From the NCBI GenBank assembly GCA_026182355.1, contig JAPFBL010000049.1:4609001-4673000 (forward strand): a stretch of 64,000 bases of DNA, given 5' to 3'. Source of the stretch: Hermatobates lingyangjiaoensis (taxonomy: Eukaryota; Arthropoda; Insecta; Hemiptera; Hermatobatidae). The notes beneath the pieces are model-generated. The model was not told the DNA's origin, did not search any database, and was given only the letters and a program-made list of their open reading frames with translations. The position numbers were made by a program, and so were the translations under genes. Of the stretch, positions 10,624 through 20,736 are shown piece after piece; position 1 is the stretch's first letter; every line of letters starts with the position of its first letter.

Positions 10624-10730
10624 GTGAAAGCTCTTTCGCCGCAACTCGGGAGCGCCAAGCTCTATCTGAGGATAGGGCAACCAGCCTCCGAGATACGCCC
10701 GAGGTGGACCACGCGGAGGCGAGCTTCCAC
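10624..10730 (-). ncRNA. Candidate HDV-like ribozyme module, copy 2 (lineage-2 type)
   Basis: P2-like: GUGGAAGCUC (10721-10730) with GAGCUUUCAC (10624-10633), one G-U. P4-like: 10685-10692 with 10645-10652, one mismatch. Joining segment GGCGAAAG as in the genomic HDV core. The P3/L3-like segment GCC-UCCGCGU-GGU is present. Confidence 0.55.
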
Positions 10731-10770
10731 AACCCTACATCACGAAATTAAAAAGGATGAAAGAAAAATA

Positions 10771-10793
10771 ATAATAATAATAATAATAATAAG
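10771..10793 (-). repeat. (AAT)n 3' tail of RTE1
   Basis: AAT repeat followed on plus by AAGCTTTATTGAC. The same layout (trinucleotide repeat, then TTTATT) is seen at about 37960 and 59900. Confidence 0.75.
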
Positions 10794-11378
10794 CTTTATT
10801 GACACTTCTTTTTTGAAGCGAAAGCCTCCCTATGGTAGGGGTACAGTTAACAATAATTAATTAACACATTATTTTTTACATAATATTTACAATTAATTTT
10901 ACAAATAATAAACCGAATTTTAGTATAATACGACAGGAACACCCAAAGAAAACAACTATAAAAATCATAAATAATTTGGACTTCTTTCAAAAAACTGTTA
11001 AACTTTAAATATATATGTTCATAATTATATTAATTACAGACAAGAGCACAGATGGCGAATGAAATATTTAAACAATTATCAAACAAATATTTTAAAATGT
11101 TACAAAATAAAATGTAAATTTAAATTAAACAAAACCATAATATTTCTTAAATTAAACAAACCGAAATATTTTTTAAACTAAACAAAACCATAATATTTCT
11201 TAAATTAATAATACCTTAACATTTTTTAAATTATACAAAACCATAATATTTCTTAAATTAAACAATAACTTAATATTTCTTAAATTAAACAATACCTTAA
11301 TATTTTTTAAATTAAACAAACCTTAATATTTCTTACAATTTATAAACCCTAATTATGAGAAAAGTGCAAGTTCCTAGT
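10794..11378 (-). other. RTE1 3' UTR
   Basis: AT-rich, no gene. 11140-11335 holds about six or seven degenerate copies of a roughly 35-bp unit built on TAATATTTCTTAAATTAAACAA. Confidence 0.7.
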
Positions 11379-13994
11379 TTATTGTGTAAATTTCTTAACT
11401 AATTTCTTCCACACAAATCTGTCTGGTGCAGCTCTGTGCCATACTTTTCCTAGTCTATCAACAAACTCATCTCTCCATCGCATTGCAGGTCTTCCTCTTC
11501 TTCTGGTATAACAGTATGGTGACCACTCAGTTAGTATCCTAGCCCATCTATTATGGTCCATCCGATACACATGTCCTGCCCATGTCCATTTCATTTCATG
11601 GCTCTTCAGCATCAGGCTTTTTGCTCCACTTTCCGTTATAACCCTTCTATTACTAATTTTCTCTCTTTTGCTGATCCCATACATAGCTTTTACCATTTGA
11701 CATTGAGCTGATACTAATTTTTTATCCATAGTTTGAGTTAGAGACCATGTTTGACATCCATATAGTACTGTAGGAAAAACACAGCTTTCCAGAACTTTAA
11801 TTTTTAGTTTTTCAGAAACGTCGCTTCTCAGAATCTTCTTCAGGGTCCAAAACTTTCTCCAGCCCAACCTTATTCTTCTATTTACTTCATTATCTAATGA
11901 ATCTTTAAATGAAACTAGCTGCCCAAGGTAAACATATTCGTTAACACATTCAATCATTTCATCTTCCACACAAAGCGGATCGAAATTGTAGTTGGACATA
12001 ATTTTAGATTTAGACCAATTTATAGTTAGGCCATACTTTTTACAAGTTTTCATTAGATGCACTATCATTTCTTTCATTACCGCTTCATTGTATGCAAATA
12101 GAACAACATCGTCCGCAAAGCGGAGGTTGTTTAACCATTTACCGTGAATATTTATTCCTATTTCCTCCCAATTTAGCTCTTTAAATGCTTTTTCTAATAC
12201 ACAGTTAAAAATTATGGCCGATATTGGACATCCTTGTCTGAGGCCACGCTCTACATCAAATTCCTCCCCATTTCTTTCCATTGAAATATACGCTTTAATA
12301 TCATCATATATATTCCTAATTATTACAATGTAAATTTTCTTAACTCCTGCTTCCCTCAAAGCCAACCAAATTTCATCGTGCTCTAGAGAATCAAAGGCTT
12401 TATTAAAATCAATAAAACACAAAATAATCGGTATATTAAATTCGCTGCTTTTCTCTATAACTTGTCTAAACGCATGTATTTGATCTTGAGTAGAAAATCC
12501 TGGTCTAAACCCGGCCTGTTCAATAGAATGTGACTGATATATATCTTTGATTATCCTTCTTTGTATTATTCTTGAAAACAGTTTATAAATTACTGACGTT
12601 AAGCTTATAGGTCTATAATTATTGATAAGTTCCTTTTCACCCTTTTTATGAATCAGCACAATTTTACTAATTCTCCATGAACTAGGTATCTTTCTTTCTT
12701 TCATTATCTTGTTAAAAAGCATACATAAAGGCGCTGAAAGACATTCTTCTCCGTGTATTATAAGTTCATTACAAATCCTGTCGTCACCCGGAGCTTTCCT
12801 CTCTTTGAGTTTATGAATGGCTTCCAGAACTTCTTCAATCAAAATGTCGGGTTCCTCTATATCTGTATATTGACTATTATTCGTTGGGCTTTTCTTCCTT
12901 TCGCTCCTATAAATTAATCTATAAAATTCAGTGGCCTCATTTATTATCTTCCGTCGATCTGTAATTAATGTATCTCCTTTTTTCATTTTATGCATCCAAC
13001 TTTTATTAACACCTGACATTTCTCTTAGAGTCAGTTTAGTCGAGCCATTCTTATTCATAATTTCATTAATAATCCCTTCCTCGTATTGTTTAATGTCGTA
13101 TTTAATTCTTCGTCTAACTTCCTTTCTGATTTCTTTATGTTTCTTACTCTCCTCTTCTGTTTTCTGTTGAATCTTGTTCAGCCGTTCTCTCTCTTCAATC
13201 AATTCAATTGTTTCTTTTGTTATTTTTTTACTCCGTTTTTTCCCACTAATTTCTGTGCCATCTTTATTTTCATTTCTGACTGCTTTTTGGACATTACCAA
13301 CAATTGTTGAATATATGCTTTCAACTCCATCCTCATTGCAGACATCATTATCTTTAAACACATCATATAAACATTTCTTATACTGTTCCGGATCTCTTTT
13401 AATATTAAGACTTAAGTTACTTCTTTTATCATCCAAATAAAACCTTCTCTTGTCAATAGCGACACATGCTACAACCATTCTGTGATCTGAACCATACATC
13501 AAACCTTTATCAACATTTACATTTTTAAAAATCCTAATATCTTTTGCCATGACAAAGTCTATTTCACTTTTGTTCCCCTTAGGTGAACACCATGTCCATT
13601 TATCTTCCATGTTAGAACCTCCAAAAAATGAATTCATTACTTTCAATTCCAAACTACATAGAAAGTTAAGTAACATTTCGCCCCTTCCATCTCGCACACC
13701 GACACCATAGTGACCGATTAGATTTTCACCTTGTCTTCTTATTCCTATTCTTGCATTCATGTCACCTAAAAGAATTATTGTGCTGTACCTCATCTTTATC
13801 ATTTCATTTTCTTTGTACAGATTTTCATAAAAATTCTCCATCTCACATTGTAAAGCATCAATTGTAGGTGCATGACATTGTATTAACCCTAATTTTACAT
13901 TACCAATTTTACAACCCATTGAAGCTAGTCTCTCTGAGATAGGGTTAAAATCTTGCACTTTATTTTTGAGTTTACTAGCAACGAAGAATCCCAC
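11379..13994 (-). CDS. RTE endonuclease-reverse transcriptase, 871 aa, N-terminally truncated
   Basis: Second half of an APE endonuclease, then a complete RT. EN landmarks: ILLGDMNARIG (about residue 76), WTWCSPKGNKSEIDFV and YGSDHRMVV. RT landmarks: LINNYRPISLTSVIYKL, EQAGFRPGFSTQDQI, CFIDFNKAFDSL (motif A, about 531), RQGCPISAIIFN (motif B) and LRFADDVVLFA (motif C, about 628). The C-terminus has the RTE-typical KWTWAGHVYRM and RRRGRPAMRWRDEF. The frame is open throughout. The first roughly 60 residues of the endonuclease (with catalytic Asn and Glu) are missing, so this copy cannot be autonomous. Database hits called craniofacial development protein 2 match this type of endonuclease; this is not a host gene. 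Confidence 0.88.
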   Translation of the reverse strand: MGFFVASKLKNKVQDFNPISERLASMGCKIGNVKLGLIQCHAPTIDALQCEMENFYENLYKENEMIKMRYSTIILLGDMNARIGIRRQGENLIGHYGVGVRDGRGEMLLNFLCSLELKVMNSFFGGSNMEDKWTWCSPKGNKSEIDFVMAKDIRIFKNVNVDKGLMYGSDHRMVVACVAIDKRRFYLDDKRSNLSLNIKRDPEQYKKCLYDVFKDNDVCNEDGVESIYSTIVGNVQKAVRNENKDGTEISGKKRSKKITKETIELIEERERLNKIQQKTEEESKKHKEIRKEVRRRIKYDIKQYEEGIINEIMNKNGSTKLTLREMSGVNKSWMHKMKKGDTLITDRRKIINEATEFYRLIYRSERKKSPTNNSQYTDIEEPDILIEEVLEAIHKLKERKAPGDDRICNELIIHGEECLSAPLCMLFNKIMKERKIPSSWRISKIVLIHKKGEKELINNYRPISLTSVIYKLFSRIIQRRIIKDIYQSHSIEQAGFRPGFSTQDQIHAFRQVIEKSSEFNIPIILCFIDFNKAFDSLEHDEIWLALREAGVKKIYIVIIRNIYDDIKAYISMERNGEEFDVERGLRQGCPISAIIFNCVLEKAFKELNWEEIGINIHGKWLNNLRFADDVVLFAYNEAVMKEMIVHLMKTCKKYGLTINWSKSKIMSNYNFDPLCVEDEMIECVNEYVYLGQLVSFKDSLDNEVNRRIRLGWRKFWTLKKILRSDVSEKLKIKVLESCVFPTVLYGCQTWSLTQTMDKKLVSAQCQMVKAMYGISKREKISNRRVITESGAKSLMLKSHEMKWTWAGHVYRMDHNRWARILTEWSPYCYTRRRGRPAMRWRDEFVDRLGKVWHRAAPDRFVWKKLVKKFTQ

Positions 13995-14017
13995 ACCTAA
14001 ATTACCTTTATTCGCTT

Positions 14018-14640
14018 AATTCTTCTTACCTTTTATGCTCAGTTTGAATAGAGGTTTTATGTCGCCCTTTTCTATTTCCAGGTTGTTTGCAACCAATTGG
14101 GCCGACAATTCTTCGAACGTCAGTTCAACGGGAACCGCTCTAACAACCTGAATCCTTGGGTCCGGGCGCTTTACATTTCTGACCTCTACCCCACTATTCA
14201 TTTTTAAGATGCCCTCTTTCAGTTTCTGGGCCTCATCCGGCGAGTCAGTGACATACATTATTCCTCCATTGTATAAAGTTCTTACAGAATTTACCTTCAC
14301 CCCCAGATTCGAGGGATTTATATTTTTCCTAATTATTTCTTTTAATTCGGTGGCTGTTCTTTGTTTTCCCTGATCATTTGCTATAACAATGTTATCTCTG
14401 GGAGCTAAGTATATATCCTTTAGGGTACAGGGGGTACTCTTTAGTATGGGCACCCTCTCGCTCATAGCATTTTCTTGGTCCCCTGCCCTCTTCTTCTTTC
14501 TTCTTCTTCCATTCGGGCGGCTCTTCGCCTGCCGGGATGGCACCCAAGTACCTGGGCTCGGTTGCACCCAATACACCGGTAGCACATTCTGTCACTGTTT
14601 TGATATTAGAGCGTGTACCCAGCCTTCCGGCCATATCACG
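14018..14640 (-). pseudogene. R1-like LINE ORF1, N-terminal half, cut by RTE1
   Basis: Contains the ORF1 signature PRYLGAIPAGEEPPEW (14392-14694 frame), then, after a frameshift in a Lys/Arg-rich stretch near 14480, IYLAPRDNIVIAN, INPSNLGVKVNSVRTLY, DPRIQVVRAVPVELTFEELSAQL and EKGDIKPLF. The CCHC knuckles expected next are absent because RTE1 sequence starts at about 14020. Matching segments occur in the ORF1s near 47990-48400 and 57060-57400. Confidence 0.8.
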
Positions 14641-14673
14641 TATAATAGCAACACAGATTGATGCTTTTTTAGC

Positions 14674-14783
14674 GTGAAAGCTCTTTCGCCGCATCTCGGG
14701 GGCACCAAGGCCTATCCAATACGATAGGCACTATCAGCTCCCGAGATACGCCCGAGGTGGACCGCGCGGAGGCGAGCTTCCAC
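14674..14783 (-). ncRNA. Candidate HDV-like ribozyme module, copy 3 (lineage-2 type)
   Basis: P2-like: GUGGAAGCUC (14774-14783) with GAGCUUUCAC (14674-14683). P4-like: AUCUCGGG (14740-14747) with CCCGAGAU (14693-14700), perfect 8 bp. Inner hairpin GCCTATC/GATAGGC within P4. Joining segment GGCGAAAG. Confidence 0.62.
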
Positions 14784-15020
14784 GACCCTACATCACAAAC
14801 ATAACCACCAACACCACAAGACTATACCGTACCACATACCAGGAAAAAACCTTAAACCAAAGTCACAAAAACACAAAGAAAAATAATCCCACAATAGAAA
14901 ACTTAGAAAACCAAAGCCAAAAGAAAAACCCTCAACCATCGTAGTTAATAAAAATTTAAAAGAAAGAATCCTCTGTGTAAGGCCACGAAAGGCCAGACAA
15001 CCGCACAACGGCACCTGACC
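14784..15020 (-). other. R1-like lineage-2 3' UTR and head-to-tail junction
   Basis: A-rich on plus. It matches 61995-62250 (for example CACCACAAGAC, AAAAACACAAAGAAAA, TAAGGCCACGAA). It has no gene and leads straight into the next unit's ribozyme-like module. Confidence 0.75.
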
Positions 15021-16619
15021 CTAGTACACGTTGGGCGGCGTGGCTCCCGGCGTCCCTCGTATTCTCCTTACTCTATAGACGAAATTAAAAAACTCCCTGC
15101 GACCCAGTGTAAGGGCTCCCCGGTACGTCTCTGCTACCAGCCTCCCAGTCGCCATCTCATACTCAAAACGCTCCCTTGCGTATCTGGGGCACTCCTCCAG
15201 GATGTGGGCCACACTCTCTATCGGAGCCCCACAACAGCAGCCTGGGCTATCTCGTTTCTTGAACCTGGCTAGATAAGCCCCGAAATCTCCATGCCCACTG
15301 AGGACTTGCGCGAGCCAATGCTCAATTGGGAGGACAGGCATACTCATCCTGGCCTCCACGCTTGGTAGGAATCGGTAGGTCCACCTACCAACTTCGCCCT
15401 CGTCCCATCTTGCCTGCCACAAACGCACTGCCCATTGCCTAAGCTGTATCTTCCTGTCCCCGACCTCTTCCGGAGAGTAGGTAATCCATTTCGGCCTGTA
15501 CCCTCTCTTCAGGAAGAACAGCTCAACTCTGAGTTTCACCCTGATGTCAATGGGCATGCGTCCCGCCAACACCTGTGTTGCCAGGGCAGACGTCGTTCTA
15601 TATCCCTTGGTGACTGCCAAAAGTGCTCTGCGTTGGTGAGAGATCAGGGTCTTCCAATGTCCTGAGTTCAAGCACGGTGCCCAAATAGGTGCTCCATGGA
15701 GCATTATGGCTTCAAAAATGGCACCATACAGAAGACCCCGGGATCGTCCTCCGATACCCCAACTCGGCCCGGAGAGCCTACCAACGCACATGAACTTTAC
15801 TAAGGCTCTCCCTGCCACTTCGTTTATGTGCTTTATAAAATTGAACCTCTCACCAATCGTGACTCCCAAATACTTGACGTCTGACTTGAAACCGATTCTG
15901 GTGCCCTCAGAAAAAACCCGAGGCATGCTTCCTCTGTTGAGAGTCCCTTTTAGCATTAATCCAGAGCACTTACCAAGGGATAACTGCACCTTTGCATATG
16001 CGCACCATTTGTTCACTATTGTCAGTGAGTGGTTGGCCTTCTCCTCTATTTCCCTCCTGGACCCGGCTCGCACTACCAGGACCTCCCGTTCTGTCACTAC
16101 AGTTGATACCTCCCGAGTTTGGGACTGCCCAGGGGAGTCCTTTATGGAGCATTTACCAAGCTTCTCAGCATATGTGGGTCTCCTCTCTGAAGGCTTCAAC
16201 CCCGCCCCAACCAAGGATCCGACACCTCTGATTTCGCTTCTCACGATAGAAATCACTTGCTCCTTAATGTCTCCAAGGGCAGACTTTATCACCTCCCCCG
16301 GGCGAATGCTCTCATTGTCAACACTCTTCATGGACTTCTGTGAGGCCAGTTCCCATATCCTATTCCCTGCAGCGACTATGTCTGCATTGGAGTGCGCAAT
16401 GGCCTCCGCGATTAATTTCTTTACCTCGAGGAGGGGAGATTCCAAATAGGAAGTGACTTCGCTCTTCACCATCTTTAACAGATCCATTTTAAAGTCCTCT
16501 AAAGACACTTCCATTTCCCTTCGCATCTTCCTAATCAGGTTTTCTTCATAATCAAGAGGGAGTATGCTCCGACCACAATGACCACAGTTGGGGCTTTCCT
16601 TCCTACACTTCGTAGACAC
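15021..16619 (-). pseudogene. R1-like LINE: in-frame fusion of ORF1 N-terminus to RT C-terminus, 532 aa open
   Basis: Residues about 1-165 are ORF1 (EENLIRKMRREMEVSLEDFKMDLLK, PTYAEKLGKCSIKDSPGQ; compare 45595-45200). From about residue 178 the frame is ORF2 just after RT motif C (VLVVRAGSRREIEEKANHSLTIV; compare 43480), then thumb, GYRTTSALATQVLAGRMPIDI, GHGDFGAYLARF, CCHC tail CCCGAPIESVAHILEEC and terminus TPGATPPNVY. The deletion removes the rest of ORF1 with its knuckles, all of the endonuclease and RT motifs A-C. The frame stays open across the junction. The true ATG is uncertain. Confidence 0.85.
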
Positions 16620-16770
16620 ATGCCTAAATCCTAGGATACCTGTAGCACTGAATCAGTTCTCTAAATGGTCCGACAGGCCACAACCTCCATTCGATCCTTA
16701 TTTTACCACCCTTTATTAGGTCTTTGTACTTTCAAACAGCTACTGAGCAGACAACAATCTAGAGGCTATC
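16620..16770. other. Unassigned boundary sequence between R1-like unit and LINE D
   Basis: No gene seen. The exact 3' end of LINE D was not located; a poly-C run (16873-16886) lies nearby inside D. Confidence 0.3.
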
Positions 16771-16916
16771 CTAAAAAGCGGGGAGATGTCCCTCTCACAA
16801 ATCTCCTCATTGAGTGGCCGAAATCTACTAGATCTACAGTTTAAGGACTACCACAGGATCCTTAAGGATTCGGCCCCCCCCCCCCCAGGGGAAAATGCCC
16901 TATTACCCGGGCAGAC

Positions 16917-17008
16917 CCCACCCCTCAGGGGTGGGTACCAGTTTTGAGGAAACACTTACCAATATGTGTTCCCTGCCCACTGGTAGGGGCCGGGGGTCTA
17001 GTTCCCCC
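16917..17008 (-). ncRNA. Three structured hairpins in LINE D 3' UTR
   Basis: HP1: CCCACCCC/GGGGTGGG (16917-16924, 16928-16935). HP2: GGAAACAC/GTGTTCC (16948-16955, 16966-16972). HP3: GGGGG/CCCCC around TCTAGTT (16992-17008). LINE C has hairpins at the same places with different stem sequences. Confidence 0.6.
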
Positions 17009-17410
17009 TTGTTGCCATCCGCATGACGGGGCGTGAGTGTCAATCTGGAAGAAGGGAAAGACTGAGAACAGAAATAGTCTGAGGGAAGAGGGATTAAGGC
17101 TGAAAAACACTCATGGGTTTGGAGCCCCGTCCCCATGGTACCGAAAGTATGTTAAGAGCACTCGAGTGAAGGGGTGGATGGGAAAAAAAAAGAAAAAGAA
17201 AAAAAGGAGGCTTGTTGTAACAGGGGTGTTATGATTCCTGTTACTTCCATAGGATTTTTGCTACCTTATCTGTATTAGTTGAGTGGTGTATCTTCTCAGA
17301 AACGCGACGATTTCTCGGTCGCCAGGAGTTGTTGGGTTTGTAGGAGGCGATGATAGTCCTAGGAACTGTGTTTGTAGTTGGAAGTTCATCCTCAAGCCAT
17401 TGTATCTTTC

Positions 17411-18981
17411 TCAGAAGTATAATAGGTAGAATGGGTTGTCTAGGACTCTTTTGTTACAGTCCCTGCAGTATAGGTCTTCAGCTTTTCCTATTTGCTTTAG
17501 GTATGTTCTGAATCTTCCGTGGTATGAGCGAAGTTTGGCTGCGAGGCCCCAATACACTTTTGCGGAACGTGAGAGTGTGTTTATTACTTTCAAACTTTTA
17601 TTACAAATTGTATCTACATGTTTATTGAAGTTGTATCTATAATCTAAAGTAATACCCAAGTATTTAATTTCTTTTACCACCTCTAATTTGTCATTATTTA
17701 AGAATACATTCACCTGTTCTGGTTCTCCTTTTCTTTGGAAGAGTAATATTTTTGATTTGGATAGGCTGAACGATATCTTATTTTTTCCAGCCCAGTTTGC
17801 GATGAGTTGCAGAGATTCGTTACTGGTAGCTACTATCTCTGGACTAGATTTTGCTGTTATTACTAGTATTATGTCATCTGCAAATGCCAAAATTTCTACA
17901 TTCTTTGGAAACGGCATTTTAAGAAGAGAATCAAGTTTTATGTTCCAGAAGCCAGGGCCACAGCAAGACCCCTGAGGACAGCCCTTCGATTTCGTTCTTG
18001 TAGCCTGGTATTTGTTAATAGTGAGGGTAGCCTTTCTTTTCGAGAAGTAGGAGGTACTTAACTGGAAAAGGTTTTTAGGACAGCCAGCAGATTTTAATTG
18101 TTTCAAGATAGCTGGCCACCAAGCTGCATCAAAAGCTCCTTCGACGTCCAGTGATATCAGGGCGACTTTTCTTCTCTTGTTAAATCCTTCTTCAATTAAG
18201 TTCTTAACTTTCATTACTGCATCCACAGTGCTTGTCTGAGGCGTGAAACCCATCTGTCGCTTACTCAGGTAGTTGTTCTTTCTTAGGTGATGCATTATTC
18301 GATCGATGAGTAACCGCTCTAGTACTTTGCCTCCAAGAGGTAATAAGCTTATTGGTCTATACCTGCTAATTTTTTCTGAACATTCACGTCCTGGTTTGAC
18401 TATCACAATCACTACTGCATGTTTCCATTCCTCAGGAAAATAGCCCCTCATTAGGCATTCGTTATAAATTTGGGTGTAGAATTTGGGAAATAGTTCAAAA
18501 GTTTTACTAATTATTTCTTTATTAAACCCGTCCATTCCTGGTGTTTTCTTTGAGTCAAATCTATTATTGCTCGTTCCACTTCATCTTGCTTAAATTCTAT
18601 GTCGTCTTCTGTTGATATGTCCTTCACTTCTTCTCTTATTGCCAGGTGGTAATCATTTTCTATAGTTTGATCATCCGCAGGAAAAAAATTGTTCATTATG
18701 TCTTCAATCGAATCCTTAAAATCACTAGTGTAGCTTCCATCAGGCTTTTTAATTGTTGACATTACTAAGCTTCTTGCTAGTTTGCCTGAAGCCAACCTGT
18801 AGACCGTGTTCCAAGGATTTTGACCGTCTATGGCATTACAATAGTTTTTCCACGACTCCTCTTTTGCTTTTTGTATCATATCCCCATATTGTTTTTTGCT
18901 TTCAAAATATTTCTTCTTAATGTTATCGTCATTTACTTGAATCTTTCTTATTTTCTGATACTGTCTTCTATTTTTCATCAC
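17411..18981 (-). pseudogene. LINE D ORF2, RT part, with C-terminal deletion
   Basis: RT motifs: SRYRPISLLPLGGKVLERLL, KRQMGFTPQTSTVDA, LISLDVEGAFDAAW (motif A), KGCPQGSCCGPGFWN (motif B) and LAFADDIILVI (motif C). The upstream linker is in a second frame (18511-18981). After YWGLAAKLRSYH the protein jumps to HGRFRTYLKQIGKAEDLYCRDC, so most of the thumb and connection are deleted. The end at 17411 keeps a Cys-rich tail. Non-functional. Confidence 0.82.
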
Positions 18982-19105
18982 CTCCCTCCTCTTATCCCTG
19001 AGGTCGTCATTCCACCAACAAACCTCTTTCCTACTTAGTGGAGCTCCATTTGATTTTATTGGTATTGCTTTGTTACAAGCTTTCTCAATTGCTTTATTTA
19101 AATTC

Positions 19106-19805
19106 TCATCGCTTTATGAACAACGGTAAGTTAGCTGTATGACGTACCTCATTCCTCAGAAGATCGTCTGATAGTTCTGTTGTATCTAGAGTGGCCGTTT
19201 GATTTAGAAAATGTTTACGGAATTTTTCTTTTAACACCTCTGAAAATTTGCTCCAGTCAGCTTTTCCTACCTTATATCGTTTACATTTCTGATCAATTGT
19301 GTTATTCATATGTTTGATTTTTGTTGAAATAGTAAAAGCAAGGTAGCTGTGATCAGATAAACTTTCCTCTTCTAATACTTTATTCTTCCAGTTAATTACT
19401 TCCAATTAATTTACTCGCATTAGCGGATGTGATAGTTAGATCTATATTACTCTGACCTTTACTACTCTGAAATGTTGGTAACCCGTCATCTTCATTATGG
19501 ACTGTTAGTGAGTTTGCAGCAATAAAAGATTCTAGTATTTTACCTCTAGCATTAGTGTCAGCACAGAGTATAATGTTTTTGTTATTTACTTTATTTAATT
19601 TTAACTTCAAATTGTACAAGTCTAACTTTAGGTCCTTGTTAATGCCCATATAGGCGCTTATAAAGATAAGTGTGTTGCCATTATTGTCATTGTGCTCTAC
19701 AATTACCGTGTCCTCATTGCAAACATCACTTAAAAGGATAATATTCAGAGTTGGATCTGTAACAATTATTGCTGCCCTTTTCCTACCTGTGCCCTTCTGA
19801 AAGAC
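19106..19805 (-). pseudogene. LINE D ORF2, endonuclease remnant
   Basis: Minus-frame pieces: KRAAIIVTDPTLNIILL...FISAYMG (about 19640-19780), NIILCADTNARGKILESFI (19392-19649), and from 19405 SLSDHSYLAFTIST. These are the later APE motifs (DxNA, NIDLTI, SDH). The N-terminal Asn and Glu motifs are lost by the ORF1/EN deletion at about 19806. One frameshift near 19400 and another beyond 19106. Confidence 0.75.
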
Positions 19806-19806
19806 C

Positions 19807-20226
19807 CTATAGTTTCTCGAGAAACTTGTTGGACTCTATCAATACTTTACCATCTCGAAGTTTTTTAAAGTTTTTAATCCCTACCTGCAGCTTTACTGGA
19901 TCTAATTTTTTTTTTACTAATTTCTTAGTCTCTTCTCCTGATAATTCCTTGATTGATTTAATAATAATTTTAAAAGTATTCGTACCCTGACTTTGACATG
20001 GTTTGTTTGTAACAGCCTGTGCATAAGTATTACTTTTCGTTTTAATTTCTATATTTCTCTTTTCTAATTTAATGACTTGGTCTCTTAGAACGTTATAAGC
20101 AGTCGTTATCTCTCCTATCGCAGTCATAACAGAATACTTCATTTCTTTTGTTAGTTTAGTTTCTACTTCTAGGATGGCAGTAATTGTTTTAACAGCGCTT
20201 TCCAATGCTGTGTTATTGTTTTCCAT
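19807..20226 (-). pseudogene. LINE D ORF1, N-terminal part
   Basis: 139 codons: MENNNTALESAVKTITAILEV, a helical/coiled-coil-like region (about residues 25-75), then SNTYAQAV and DGKVLIESNKFLEKL. The last part resembles the middle of R1-group ORF1 (compare the ITDSPEEA region), and the knuckle domain is absent because sequence is deleted at 19806. Start ATG at 20226 is clear. Confidence 0.65.
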
Positions 20227-20736
20227 ATTGGAAACGATGTAGGTTTGAATTGTTAATATTTTAAAGTGATATGTTAAACCGCTGTTACTGAAATGGTAAG
20301 CGTAGGTGACGGGTCTATTACAGAGGTATCAAATATCTGATAGGTAAACGACAGGAGGGAAAGAGAATCAGGTGACAAGGAAATTGAACTGAAGGTTCAA
20401 GTAACTCAACAGCCCTGTGAAGCTGAACCTCAGCGTAGGTAGTAATGTTTCGTCAGACTGTATTTACTAGGTCAGGTATCCGGGCTTCTCAGCAGGTCAA
20501 GGGATTTGCCTTTCAACTTGTACCGGCAAACTCTAAAACTGTTTTCTTCCTTCAATTAGGGACCATACCCTACTCGACAGATGTGACCAGGCAACCACCA
20601 TCGCCGAATAACCAAGGTATTCAGAAGGCACAGACAACGGAATCTGAGATCTACACTCGACTACAGCCAGGACCGGACTCCCTTCGGTCCCCGAAGTGCC
20701 CAAGTGCTTCGGTACTCACATCTGATTAGAAATAGC
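20227..20736 (-). other. LINE D 5' UTR
   Basis: About 510 bp without a supported gene. It ends where R1-like ORF1 coding (ELTKLF) appears on the right. Confidence 0.5.

Larger units (their letters stand above)
10765..14020 (-). mobile_element. RTE1: RTE-clade LINE, 5'-truncated
   Basis: Long EN-RT frame (11379-13994), AT-rich 3' UTR with AATAAA-like sequence and an (ATT)n tail (10771-10793 on plus as AAT repeats). The 5' end is cut inside the endonuclease at about 14020, where an R1-like ORF1 begins. No target duplication was recognised; the sequence on the left side is another unit's 5' UTR, so a deletion probably accompanied or followed insertion. Confidence 0.8.
16771..20736 (-). mobile_element. 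LINE D: R1-group non-LTR retrotransposon, internally deleted
   Basis: Right to left: 5' UTR (20227-20736), ORF1 start (19807-20226), endonuclease remnant (19106-19805), RT (17411-18981), structured 3' UTR (about 16890-17240). Its 3' UTR is homologous to that of LINE C (50420-50800). Boundaries are approximate; the right edge is where R1-like ORF1 coding resumes. No target duplication found. Confidence 0.7.

Noticed and set aside
11379..13994. Host gene resembling craniofacial development protein 2
   Set aside because: The resemblance is to the RTE endonuclease; RT motifs follow in the same frame.
16873..16886. Poly-C runs (also 21047-21060) as functional sites
   Set aside because: More likely slippage or sequencing error; lengths differ between otherwise matching copies.
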